From JAUUSJ01 sp964439395 (GTDB taxonomy: Bacteria > Bacillota > Clostridia > Lachnospirales > Lachnospiraceae), in contig CAYTNV010000008.1 in assembly GCA_964439395.1 (NCBI GenBank), positions 1 through 64,000 on the forward strand: DNA of 64,000 nucleotides, given 5' to 3'. This document shows, piece by piece, positions 16,484-24,925 of this stretch. The notes under the pieces were generated by a model. The model was not told the origin of the DNA, did no database searches, and saw nothing but the letters and a program-made list of their open reading frames with translations. Each line of letters starts with the position of its first letter. Position 1 is the first letter of the stretch. The position numbers and the translations under genes are program-made.

Positions 16484-17512
16484 ATAAATATTGAACAGAT
16501 TAAAGAAAAAGTTCAAACACCGCAATATGATTTTTTAAGAATCAATCCTCATTTGGGGAAAAATATAATTTTACTCGGCCTTGGTGGTAGTTATGCGTAT
16601 GGGACCAATATAGAAGCTTCTGATGTTGATATTAGAGGAATTTGTCTAAATAGGAAAGAAGAGATTCTTACAAATGAGAAATTTGAGCAATTTGTAAATG
16701 AAGAGACAGATACAACTATTTATTCTTTTAATAAAATAATTTCGTTATTTAGTAACTGTAATCCTAATACTATTGAGATGCTTGGATTAAAATCAGAGCA
16801 TTATTTGTATCTATCTCCTATAGGAAGAGAACTTTTAGATAATAAAAGACTCTTTCTGTCCAAAAGAGCAGCTCAATCTTTTAGGGGCTATGCTAATAGC
16901 CAATTGAGACGTTTAGATAACAAGGCTATAAGATTAGTGGAACAAGCGGATAAAGAAAAACATATTTTAAACAGCATTAAAAACGCCATGTATAATTTTA
17001 AAAATTATTATTCTCCATTTGAAGACGATGCTTTAATTTTATATATTGATGAATCAATCAAGGAGGATTATGACACGGAAATTTTCATGGATATTAATTT
17101 AACACATTATCCACTAAGAGACTTCAAATCTATGTGGGCTGAGATGAATAATATTGTTAAGGATTATTCTAAAATTGGTAAGCGAAATCGTTATGCCATT
17201 GAACATGAAAAACTTGGAAAGCATATGATGCATTTAATTCGACTATATATGATGTGTTTGGATATTTTGGAACGAGGAGAAATTATCACATATCGACAAA
17301 AAGAACATGATTTATTGATGAAAATTAGAAATGGCAAATATCTAGATAGCAATAGGCAGCCGATTCCTGAATTCTTTGAGATGATAGATGATTTTGAAAA
17401 GAAATTGGATTATGCGAAAAAAAATACAAATTTACCAGATAAACCTGATCATAAAAAAATAAAAGAATTTGTTATGTCGGTGAATGAGAGAATTATAAAA
17501 GGAGAAATATAA
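16484..17512 (+). CDS. COG3541-type nucleotidyltransferase of RNA-repair contexts, 342 aa, AUA start proposed
   Basis: A Pol-beta-fold nucleotidyltransferase: LGLGGSYAYGTN followed by SDVDIRGI supplies the G-S and D-x-D metal-binding motif, then the family-specific IEMLGL and a helical C-terminal half. Homologues are annotated as RNA repair pathway polymerase-beta family proteins and occur beside RNA ligases. Here it is directly upstream of a kinase-phosphatase-ligase. Start: AGGAG (16471-16475) is 8 bases before ATA 16484, which gives (M)NIEQIKEKV, the normal N-terminus; upstream GTG 16451 has no useful ribosome site. Confidence 0.8.
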   Translation: MNIEQIKEKVQTPQYDFLRINPHLGKNIILLGLGGSYAYGTNIEASDVDIRGICLNRKEEILTNEKFEQFVNEETDTTIYSFNKIISLFSNCNPNTIEMLGLKSEHYLYLSPIGRELLDNKRLFLSKRAAQSFRGYANSQLRRLDNKAIRLVEQADKEKHILNSIKNAMYNFKNYYSPFEDDALILYIDESIKEDYDTEIFMDINLTHYPLRDFKSMWAEMNNIVKDYSKIGKRNRYAIEHEKLGKHMMHLIRLYMMCLDILERGEIITYRQKEHDLLMKIRNGKYLDSNRQPIPEFFEMIDDFEKKLDYAKKNTNLPDKPDHKKIKEFVMSVNERIIKGEI

Positions 17513-17560
17513 AATTTTTCCTAAATTTTTGGCAGAAAATTAGAAGATATATGTGGAGAG
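17511..17560 (+). promoter_or_regulatory. Copy B of the repeated ~50-bp promoter-like motif
   Basis: AAAATTTTTCC-TAAATTTTT at 17511-17530 and TAGAAGATATATGTGGAGAG at 17541-17560, with AGAAG 31 bases after the first base as in copies C and D. It lies upstream of the RNA-repair enzyme gene at 17656. Confidence 0.6.
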
Positions 17561-17655
17561 AAAAATAATTGAAAATAATTCAATTTTATCATTTTTAACA
17601 AAATGACTAAATTGAATTTTAAAATGATAAAATTAAAAAGGGATGGGAGTGTTTG

Positions 17656-19869
17656 ATGAGGACATTATTATTACTTAGAGGTTCTGCTGGATGCGGAAAA
17701 TCCACATGGATCGAAAAAAATGGGTTAAAGCCATATGCTTTATCAGCAGATGATATTCGGTGTATGTATTGTAATCCGATAATGGATATTAATGGAAACT
17801 ATGCAATAAATCAAAAAAATGATGGCAAGGTGTGGAAGATATTGTTTGAGTTGCTGGAAGAGAGAATGAAACGTGGAGATTTTACAGTTATTGATGCCAC
17901 TAATACAAAGTCTACTGAACTCAATAGATATAAGCAACTTGGAGAAAAATATAAATATAGAATTTATTGCGTAGATTTCACAGGAGTTCCAATCGAAACA
18001 ACGAAAATGCAAAATGCACTAAGAGAAGGATATAAACGAGTTCCAGAGGAAGTGGTTGACAAGATGTATTCAAGATTTGCGACTCAAAAAATTCCATCTG
18101 GAATCACTGTTATTAAGCCTGATGAGTTAGATTGTATTTGGGTAAAACCAATTGATCTTTCTTCCTATAAAAAGATTCATCATATTGGTGATATTCATGG
18201 TTGCAACACAGTTTTGCAAGAATATTTTAAGGGTAATGGCGGAATTAAAGAAGATGAGTATTACATTTTTTTGGGTGATTACATAGACAGAGGAATTGAA
18301 AACGTAGAAGTTATGAAATTTTTGCTTTCTATTTATAAGAAACCCAATATACTGCTACTCGAAGGAAACCATGAAATATGGTTGCAAAAATATGGGATAG
18401 GAGAAATATCAAAATCAAAGCAATTTGAACTTGAAACGAAGTCTGCACTTATCGAGGGAGGAATTACCCAGAAGGAAGCCAGAATGTTTTATAAAAGACT
18501 GGCTCAATGTGCCTATTATGATTATAAAGGATACCGAGTTTTGGTAACTCACGGAGGACTTAGCAGAATTCCAGAAAATTTGACTCTTATATCTACAGAA
18601 CAACTGATTAAAGGGGTCGGATTCTATTCTCAGCATCATGAATGTGATGAAAAATTTGCTTCAACTCCTCCTCTTGGAGTATATCAAATCCATGGACATA
18701 GAAATGTTATGAAGGATGATATTTGTGTGAATTCTAAAACTTTCAATCTTGAAGGACGAGTAGAATTTGGTGGGCAACTAAGATGCGTGATTTTAGAAGA
18801 TAAAGGTTTTAGAGCGATAGAAGTAAATAATATAGTTTTTAAGGAAATATCAGAACGGGAAACACGAGAGAAAATATTTAGCGGAGAAATTGCAGATTTG
18901 GTTGTTTCAATGAGAAGTAGTAAATTTGTAAAAGAAAAGAAATTCGGAAATATATCTTCTTTTAATTTTACAAAGAAAGCTTTTGCGAATAAGGAGTGGG
19001 ATGCTCTTACGACAAAAGCAAGAGGACTTTATATTGACACCATGAAATATGAAATTGTAGCTCGTGGATATGAAAAATTTTTTAACATAGGAGAAAGACC
19101 AGACACAAAATTAGAAGAGCTGGGACGTAGAATGGCATTTCCAGTAACTGTATCATTAAAAGAAAACGGCTTTTTGGGAATTATATCCTATGATGAATAT
19201 AAAGATGATTTATTTATTACTACAAAATCGAATCCTGGCGGAAATTATGCAGCATATTTTAAGGATTTGTTTTTTAAAAAAACAACAGAGTTCGATCGAG
19301 AGAAAATAAAAAAATGGCTAAAGGATAATAAATGTTCGTTTTTATTTGAAGTTGTGGATATAGAAAGAGATCCACACGTAATTGAATATAAGGATAGTAA
19401 ATTATTTTTATTAGATATAGTCTTCAATGCTTTGGAATTTAAGAAGATATCACTAGACGAATTAAATCAGATTTATATGAGATTTTTTGATGGAACAGGA
19501 ATCGAACTGAAAAAGAAAGTTCTTGTTATAAATGATTATAAAGAATTTTTAGATTTTTATGAGGATGCAATTAGAGAAGATTATACATTGCATGGAAACC
19601 ATGTAGAGGGATTTGTAATTGAAGACTCCAAAGGTTTTATGGTCAAGCTAAAAACGGAATATTATTGGCATTGGAGAAAATTAAGAGAAATTTCGAAGGA
19701 GATTTTAAGGAGTGGAAACACGAGAAGAACTGGAGGTTTATTAACACCAGAAGATAATTATTTTTATGGTTTTGTAAAAGAGATTTATGAATCTGGAAAT
19801 CAAAATGAAATTAAGACAGACATTATTAGTTTAAGACAAGATTTTTTTAAAAAGATGAAATTTCAATAA
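17656..19869 (+). CDS. Trifunctional RNA-repair enzyme: kinase, phosphatase and RNA ligase (Pnkp-type), 737 aa
   Basis: Three modules in one chain. Kinase: P-loop LRGSAGCGKSTW (residues ~5-16). Metallophosphoesterase: GDIHGC, GDYIDRG, EGNHE and VTHGG (~180-300). ATP-dependent ligase: KENG motif I near residue 495, EVVDIERD, EGFVI and MVKLKTEYYW motifs IV-V. The order matches bacterial Pnkp, which heals and seals RNA ends cut by ribotoxins, although it is about 100 residues shorter than the ~870-aa cellular enzyme. Hen1, the usual partner, is not seen in this window. Promoter-like motif B precedes it; a tRNA and Ro60-like gene follow. Confidence 0.9.
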   Translation: MRTLLLLRGSAGCGKSTWIEKNGLKPYALSADDIRCMYCNPIMDINGNYAINQKNDGKVWKILFELLEERMKRGDFTVIDATNTKSTELNRYKQLGEKYKYRIYCVDFTGVPIETTKMQNALREGYKRVPEEVVDKMYSRFATQKIPSGITVIKPDELDCIWVKPIDLSSYKKIHHIGDIHGCNTVLQEYFKGNGGIKEDEYYIFLGDYIDRGIENVEVMKFLLSIYKKPNILLLEGNHEIWLQKYGIGEISKSKQFELETKSALIEGGITQKEARMFYKRLAQCAYYDYKGYRVLVTHGGLSRIPENLTLISTEQLIKGVGFYSQHHECDEKFASTPPLGVYQIHGHRNVMKDDICVNSKTFNLEGRVEFGGQLRCVILEDKGFRAIEVNNIVFKEISERETREKIFSGEIADLVVSMRSSKFVKEKKFGNISSFNFTKKAFANKEWDALTTKARGLYIDTMKYEIVARGYEKFFNIGERPDTKLEELGRRMAFPVTVSLKENGFLGIISYDEYKDDLFITTKSNPGGNYAAYFKDLFFKKTTEFDREKIKKWLKDNKCSFLFEVVDIERDPHVIEYKDSKLFLLDIVFNALEFKKISLDELNQIYMRFFDGTGIELKKKVLVINDYKEFLDFYEDAIREDYTLHGNHVEGFVIEDSKGFMVKLKTEYYWHWRKLREISKEILRSGNTRRTGGLLTPEDNYFYGFVKEIYESGNQNEIKTDIISLRQDFFKKMKFQ

Positions 19870-19936
19870 AAGCTGCTGATTCATTCTAGAAGTAAATATT
19901 AGAGAATGAAAAATTTTAATATTAGGAGGAATAAAA

Positions 19937-20578
19937 ATGGCAACAGTTGAAGTTATGACAATACATAAAGCTTTATCAGAGCTGAAAATGTTGGATAAAA
20001 GAATAAATGATACAATTTCTAGTGGAACATATTGCATCGAGAATAAGCATTCCAACAAGAAAATCAAAGGGGTCTCTATAGATGATTTTGAAAAAATGAT
20101 ACAAGGTAGTTACGACAAGGCAAACCAACTTATTGAGAGACGCAAAGCTATTAAAAAGGCAGTAGTCCTTTCTAATGCAATTACTAAAATAACAGTAGGC
20201 GGGGAAGAATATGTAGTTGCCGAGGCGATTGAAATGAAAAATCATGGCATAGAATATGAAAAAATGTTAATGGCTGTAATGGAACAGCAATATAGAAAGG
20301 CACAAAATGCCATTAGCATGTATAATAATTTAATTGAAGAAAGAGCAGACAAATATGTGATAGAACTTTACGGACAAAAAGAAGGAAAAACCAATGGGGA
20401 TGATGTTGAAAAGGTTCGAAAAGCTTTTTTAACAGAACAATCTTATGATTTTATTGATCCTATTTGTGTTATCGAAAAAATTGAAGATTTAAAAAAGAAA
20501 ACAAGTGAATTTCTATCAGAAGTCGATTCAGCGCTTTCTGTCAGTAATGCTTTGACGGAAATCAAAATTGAGTATTAA
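19937..20578 (+). CDS. Helical hypothetical protein, 213 aa
   Basis: ATG 19937 after TTAGGAGG. Mostly helical, with charged heptad-like stretches (ELKMLDKRINDTIS, NQLIERRKAIKKAVVL). No membrane segment or catalytic motif. Similar layout occurs in phage tail-chaperone-like and structural proteins but nothing is specific. It is the last gene before the RNA genes. Confidence 0.6.
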   Translation: MATVEVMTIHKALSELKMLDKRINDTISSGTYCIENKHSNKKIKGVSIDDFEKMIQGSYDKANQLIERRKAIKKAVVLSNAITKITVGGEEYVVAEAIEMKNHGIEYEKMLMAVMEQQYRKAQNAISMYNNLIEERADKYVIELYGQKEGKTNGDDVEKVRKAFLTEQSYDFIDPICVIEKIEDLKKKTSEFLSEVDSALSVSNALTEIKIEY

Positions 20579-20956
20579 TTAGCAGATATCCATTGTTTAT
20601 CGAAAATTCTTAACTACAATCCGTAAGTCTTTTCCAGATATAGACTTATGTAAAAAATAAAGAAATCTGAAAATATAGTTTATGTAAGGATATAGAATAA
20701 CGAAAGTCATCTCGACCTTAATTAGAACGTTCGAATATCGTTCTAGGTAAGAGAGTAGATGCAACTTAAATGGTTTGGACTGTAAAGTTTAAAAAGTAAA
20801 ATTCAAAACTGAAATCTCAAAACTCAAAATTTAAATTTATTAAAGATAAAAGGTTAAATTTCACAGAATAAAGTTTTACAAAATCCTTGGGAAATGTTTT
20901 AGGGCGATTGTACTTGCCTATGAGTTTAACACAAGGCTGATAAATGGTGGATTATA

Positions 20957-21025
20957 GGTTGGTGGTGTAATGGTAGCATGGCGGTCGCCAAAACAGTAGA
21001 CAAAGGTTCGATTCTGACCAGTCCG
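20957..21025 (+). ncRNA. tRNA-like RNA, possible YrlA-type Y RNA
   Basis: A D-arm-like stretch (GTGTAATGGTAGCAT) and a T-loop-like GGTTCGATT are present, flanked by a weak acceptor-like pairing (AGGTTGG with CCAGTCC). The T-stem pairs poorly, the anticodon position shows a GGCGGTCGCC hairpin without U33, so it cannot be a normal tRNA. A tRNA mimic next to a Ro60 gene is the arrangement of bacterial Y RNA (YrlA). A decayed tRNA is the alternative. The rest of 20579-20956 is A/T-rich with nothing else recognised. Confidence 0.45.
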
Positions 21026-21041
21026 TTTTTTAGCATTATAA

Positions 21042-21114
21042 GGGTCATTAGCTTAGTGGTGAGAGCAGGTGTCTAATAAACACAAGAGGCAAGGTTCAAT
21101 TCCTTGATGACCCA
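21042..21114 (+). tRNA. tRNA with anticodon AAU (Ile-type)
   Basis: A full cloverleaf folds: 7-bp acceptor stem GGGTCAT/ATGACCC with discriminator A, a D-arm with GG in the loop, an anticodon stem GGTGT/ACACA (outer pair G-A), loop CTAATAA, and a perfect 5-bp T-stem CAAGG/CCTTG with TTCAATT. The anticodon at 21075-21077 is AAT, which reads AUU. Bacterial Ile tRNAs carry GAU or lysidine-modified CAU, so A34 is unusual. CCA is not encoded. Confidence 0.7.
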
Positions 21115-21340
21115 TTGGTAATTAGTATTATCTTTACGCTTTAATTTTGTATAAAAAAGATAGTCTCATTTGGGGAAATGGTTACCGTCTCGTATTTTTT
21201 TACATCAAGTGTTAAAGGAGTATTAATTGCTATTTTGTAGCACATACAGCAATGTTATTTTATTCTTTTTCGGATGCAAAAATGTGTTAAGAAAGTGCTA
21301 CGGAATTGAAAGTAGATTTTGATTCGAAGGAGGAAAATAT
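21115..21340 (+). other. RNA-rich intergenic stretch upstream of the Ro60 gene
   Basis: No gene is visible. A hairpin CATTT-GGGG-AAATG lies at 21167-21180, and CATACAGCAAT at 21243-21253 recurs just after the Ro60 gene at 22886 and (CATACAGCAA) at 22973. It may hold the leader of the Ro60 mRNA or part of a Ro-bound RNA. Confidence 0.35.
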
Positions 21341-22873
21341 ATGAGTTTTATGGATAATTTAAAAAAAGAAACTACAAACGAAATCTCCATTACAGAAAAT
21401 GGAGCTATTGGATATAGAACTACAGGTAAAGAATTGCTTGACATAAATTTTAAAATTACATCAATGAGAATGTGGAGTGAAGAGCAAATTAAAAAGAACT
21501 TCGAAAGAGCCTATTTTGAAAATCCACTACTAGCAATTAAATGGTTATTTTATGCTAGGGATGTGCGAGGTGGAGCAGGAGAAAGGAGGTTGTTTAGAGT
21601 ATGCTTTGATTGGTTATTAAAAAACAAATTAGAGATTGCAAAAAAACTTTTGTTTTTGATTCCAGAATATGGAAGATGGGACGATTTGACTAGATTGGTT
21701 TGTGAGGATGCAGTGGCAAATGATATTATGAAGATTGTCTCGACTCAACTCGCTGCGGATTTAGTGAATGCGAAAGAAAATAAGTCGATTTCTCTATTAG
21801 CAAAATGGATGCCGTCTGAACACGCAAGTTCAAATGATGTAAGAAAAAGAGCAAAAGATTTTATCAAGTGCTTTGGTTGCACAGAAAGAGAATACAGAAA
21901 AATTTTATCTTCTCTTCGTGCTTATTTAAAAGTGGTAGAAAGAGATATGAGCGCAAAAAGATGGACAGATATTGATTATTCAATTGTACCTTCAAAAGCG
22001 AATTTAAAATATAATAAGGCATTTTTGAAAAATGATGAGGCAAGAAGGAGAGAGTATCTTGAAAGTTTAAAAAATGGTGAGACAAAAATCAATGCCTCAA
22101 CACTGAGCCCACATGAAATTGTATCGGATTATATGACCTATGATGGATGGAATCGTTGTGTTAAAAATTTAGATGATACATTAGAAGCTTTGTGGAAAGC
22201 ATTGCCCGATTATGTTAAAGGAGAAGGTAGCACTATTTGTGTGGCAGATGGTTCTGGGAGTATGGAGACTAGAATTGGGAGGACAAAAGCAAGGGCATTA
22301 GATGTTGCAAATGCCCTGGCAATTTATTTTTCAGAGAAATGTAGTGGAGAGTTTAAAAATAAATATATTACCTTTTCGCGTCGTCCACAATTTGTAGACT
22401 TTAGCAATGCTACAACTCTTAGAGATAAAATCAAAATTGCATCAAACTATAATGAAGTCGCAGATACGAATATTGAAGCAGTTTTTGAGTTAATATTAAA
22501 AACTGCTATCAATAACCATATGAAGCAAGAAGAGATTCCTGCAAATATTTTGATTTTATCAGATATGGAATTTAATTATTGTGCTATAGGAAATAATGGG
22601 CTAGTAAATAAAGCATTATTTGAAATGATTAAACAAAGGTACGAGGCTCATGGTTATAAACTTCCAAGATTAGTATTTTGGAATATTTGTGGTAGAACAG
22701 GAACAATTCCTGTAAAAGAAAATGATATGGGAGTTGCACTTGTAAGTGGGTTTAGTCCAGCTATCATGAAAATGGTAATGAGTAATAAGACCGATCCTTT
22801 TGAAGTATTAGTTGAACAGCTAAATTCGGAACGATATGAAGCTGTAGAGCAAGCTGTAAAAGGTTTGATATAA
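21341..22873 (+). CDS. Ro60/TROVE-domain RNA-binding protein (Rsr-like), 510 aa
   Basis: The N-terminal ~290 residues form the TROVE HEAT-like ring (FYARDVRGGAGERRLFRVCF, LIPEYGRWDDLTRLV, LLAKWMPSEHAS). The C-terminal ~210 residues are a von Willebrand A domain with an intact MIDAS, CVADGSGSMET. Ro proteins bind misfolded RNA through the ring and Y RNAs on its surface; bacterial Rsr works with PNPase in RNA degradation. Perfect ribosome site GAAGGAGG. Neighbours: tRNA and tRNA-like RNA upstream, a second vWA protein downstream, an RNA repair enzyme 1.5 kb upstream. Confidence 0.93.
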   Translation: MSFMDNLKKETTNEISITENGAIGYRTTGKELLDINFKITSMRMWSEEQIKKNFERAYFENPLLAIKWLFYARDVRGGAGERRLFRVCFDWLLKNKLEIAKKLLFLIPEYGRWDDLTRLVCEDAVANDIMKIVSTQLAADLVNAKENKSISLLAKWMPSEHASSNDVRKRAKDFIKCFGCTEREYRKILSSLRAYLKVVERDMSAKRWTDIDYSIVPSKANLKYNKAFLKNDEARRREYLESLKNGETKINASTLSPHEIVSDYMTYDGWNRCVKNLDDTLEALWKALPDYVKGEGSTICVADGSGSMETRIGRTKARALDVANALAIYFSEKCSGEFKNKYITFSRRPQFVDFSNATTLRDKIKIASNYNEVADTNIEAVFELILKTAINNHMKQEEIPANILILSDMEFNYCAIGNNGLVNKALFEMIKQRYEAHGYKLPRLVFWNICGRTGTIPVKENDMGVALVSGFSPAIMKMVMSNKTDPFEVLVEQLNSERYEAVEQAVKGLI

Positions 22874-22905
22874 AATTTTAGAGGGCATACAGCAATAGTT
22901 AAAAG

Positions 22906-23004
22906 ATGCAAGTTATGATAGTTTTTTGTCCTCTGATTCTTGTTTTCATGTACTACCTCCACATATGGCACACATACAGCAAAATAATATTAACAAGAGA
23001 TTGA
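22906..23004 (+). CDS. Possible 32-aa hydrophobic peptide
   Basis: ATG 22906 opens a frame with one hydrophobic helix (IVFCPLILVFMYYL). No ribosome site, so support is weak. The rest of the 22874-23291 gap is the diverged TnpB right end described separately. Confidence 0.2.
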   Translation: MQVMIVFCPLILVFMYYLHIWHTYSKIILTRD

Positions 23005-23149
23005 AGTTTTTCGTTTTATAATGTGCACAGAACATTCTAAAGGAAGGGCTTAGATTGCTAAAAGAAGTAAGCGAACCATAAAATAGAATGTGATTAGGAG
23101 CAAGATATCTTTTGCTTCTAAATACCATATGTTCATAGTAGGCTTGGAA

Positions 23150-23268
23150 CGAGCCGAACGGATACGCCTGTGGACATTGTGTAAGACTTAGCAATACTAT
23201 TTTTTCGTATTAGCCAAGCAACGGTGGTTGAAACAGGAAGCTCGGTAACTTATTGCCGAGTAGTTCAC
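23150..23268 (+). ncRNA. Diverged TnpB 3' end / omegaRNA-like remnant
   Basis: Ends with the hairpin CTCGGTAA/TTGCCGAG (23241-23260) followed by TAGTTCAC (23261-23268), as in the copies at 2483, 24899 and 42676. Upstream, one frame reads RTDTPVDIV then stop, comparable to the DTPIRIRVA end of the tnpB remnant at 42.6 kb. It is a different branch from the other two long copies. The sequence after TAGTTCAC runs straight into the ribosome site of the next gene. Confidence 0.5.
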
Positions 23269-23291
23269 AAATTAGAAAGGAAGGAATATAT

Positions 23292-23870
23292 ATGGAAAAT
23301 TTGATGAATGGAATGTTTGGGACGATTAAACCAGGGAAGTGCAGATTAGCGATGGATGGTGGAATTGCTATACATACATCTAATGGATACAAGAAATACG
23401 ATGTAAAGAAAAATAGATTGACAAATTGTGATAATTTTGTTTTTCCAGGCGGAGAAGAATACTTTTTTGTAATTCCGACAAATAAAGTTGAAAAAGGAGA
23501 TATTATTTTTGCGGCAGGGAAACCGAAATGCGTAATTGAACCTAAAAAAGATATGATCACTGTTATTAATTATGAGGATGCAACTGTAGAAAATATTTTG
23601 CCTGAACGTCATATTTTTATGGGGAACACATATTTTTATGGAAAGATTGTGTCAATGTTTGGGGACACATTTAGCGGAAATAAAAATAATACAAAGAATA
23701 TTATGAAATATATGATGCTAACAGAGATGATGAAAAATGGACAGGGAACAGAAATAGGGAATACGGGGTTGTCTAATCCGTTATTATTAATGATGATGGG
23801 GAATGGATTTGGAGATATGTTTTCTGGAATTTTTGAATCAGATGAAGCGGAAAGTGAGGAAGAGGAGTAA
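23292..23870 (+). CDS. Conserved partner of the vWA protein, 192 aa, unknown function
   Basis: ATG 23292 after AAAGGAAGG. Beta-rich N-terminal half (RLAMDGGIAIHTSNGYKKY, FVIPTNKVEKGDIIFAAGKP) and a Met/Gly/Asn-rich C-terminal half ending in an acidic EEEE tail. The stop and the next ATG overlap (TAATG), so it is translationally coupled to the vWA gene. I associate this gene pair with large phages but cannot name a function. Confidence 0.65.
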   Translation: MENLMNGMFGTIKPGKCRLAMDGGIAIHTSNGYKKYDVKKNRLTNCDNFVFPGGEEYFFVIPTNKVEKGDIIFAAGKPKCVIEPKKDMITVINYEDATVENILPERHIFMGNTYFYGKIVSMFGDTFSGNKNNTKNIMKYMMLTEMMKNGQGTEIGNTGLSNPLLLMMMGNGFGDMFSGIFESDEAESEEEE

Positions 23871-24778
23871 TGGGCGGAGGAAGTTGGACAAGTGCAAGTT
23901 TCGTTGACTATTCTATAACAAAAGGTATGTCATGTAAATTGAATGATAGGGGAATTGCTACAATGGATTTTGTGGGAAATGCACAAGATATGTTTGTGGC
24001 AAGAAGAATTGATCCTGCTCTTAGTCCTAGAAATGTGATTCGAGAATGCCGAGATAGTGAAGAACATCCATGTACAATTCCAGTCATTCTTGGGTTAGAT
24101 GTTACAGGAAGTATGGGAAGCGCAGCAATGGAAGTAGCTAAAAAATTAAATGTTGTGATGACATCTCTTTATGAGAAGGTGAAAGATGTTGAGTTTATGA
24201 TTATGGGTATTGGAGATTTGGCTTATGACAATGCACCGATTCAAGCGTCTCAGTTTGAGTCAGACATTAGGATTGCAGAACAGCTTGATAAGATTTACTT
24301 TGAAGGTGGTGGAGGTGGAAATGGATATGAATCATATACTGCCGCTTGGTATTTTGGATTAGAACATACTAAGTTGGATTGCTGGAATCGTGGTAAAAAG
24401 GGAATTATTATTACGATGGGGGATGAGCCATTAAATCCATATCTACCAAGGCGTCCACTCAATGCTGTTACAGGAGATAGGAATCAAGGAGATGTTCCAA
24501 CAAAAGATCTATACAAAGAAGTAATTGACAAATTCGAGATTTTTCATTTATCGGTGAATGATAAAAATACCTGCTATCGACATATTAATGATGGACATTC
24601 TTATACGGGTGGAACAAATTGTGTAGATGATTCATTCAAAAAATATCTAGGGGAAAATTACCGTGTTGTGAATCTCGATAATATTGCCGACGAAATTATA
24701 AAGATTGTAGTTGGTTGTGTAGGAAAAACCGAACAAGTTGATTATGTTAGAGAAAATTTAGGTATGATTAGCTGGTAG
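23870..24778 (+). CDS. von Willebrand factor A domain protein, 302 aa
   Basis: MIDAS motif GLDVTGSMGS begins near residue 77; the rest of the vWA fold follows (IITMGDEPLNPYLP). The Gly-rich start (MGGGSWTSASFVDYSI) is characteristic of a phage/bacterial family of stand-alone vWA proteins. It likely forms a metal-dependent complex with another protein, possibly the coupled 23292 product. Its TAG stop (24776-24778) is the first codon of an inserted TnpB right-end copy, so the present C-terminus may be slightly altered. Confidence 0.8.
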   Translation: MGGGSWTSASFVDYSITKGMSCKLNDRGIATMDFVGNAQDMFVARRIDPALSPRNVIRECRDSEEHPCTIPVILGLDVTGSMGSAAMEVAKKLNVVMTSLYEKVKDVEFMIMGIGDLAYDNAPIQASQFESDIRIAEQLDKIYFEGGGGGNGYESYTAAWYFGLEHTKLDCWNRGKKGIIITMGDEPLNPYLPRRPLNAVTGDRNQGDVPTKDLYKEVIDKFEIFHLSVNDKNTCYRHINDGHSYTGGTNCVDDSFKKYLGENYRVVNLDNIADEIIKIVVGCVGKTEQVDYVRENLGMISW

Positions 24779-24906
24779 AGGCGATGTGGACACACCTATA
24801 AGAATAAGGATTGCCTAATAATAGGTGGAGACTTAAATATCAAACTTCTTAAACGGGTGTGTTAACACCTTAGAAGTCCATTACCTTTAGGTGATGGGTA
24901 GTTCAC
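24776..24906 (+). ncRNA. Orphan TnpB 3' end / omegaRNA-like copy
   Basis: Closely matches 42553-42683 over about 130 bases: same RGxVDTPIRIR coding end, same ACTTCTTAAA region, a GGTGT/ACACC hairpin, hairpin CCATTACC-TTTA-GGTGATGG (24878-24897), TAGTTCAC (24899-24906). No tnpB precedes it. The arm substitutions preserve pairing, which argues for selection on RNA structure or on the transposase hairpin. The following bases carry the ribosome site of the PurA-like gene. Confidence 0.6.
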
Positions 24907-24925
24907 AGTTAGGAGCGGAGAAAAA

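Noticed and set aside
20957..21025. A standard second tRNA
   Set aside because: The T-stem and anticodon stem-loop do not form correctly and U33 is missing; recorded as a tRNA-like RNA instead.
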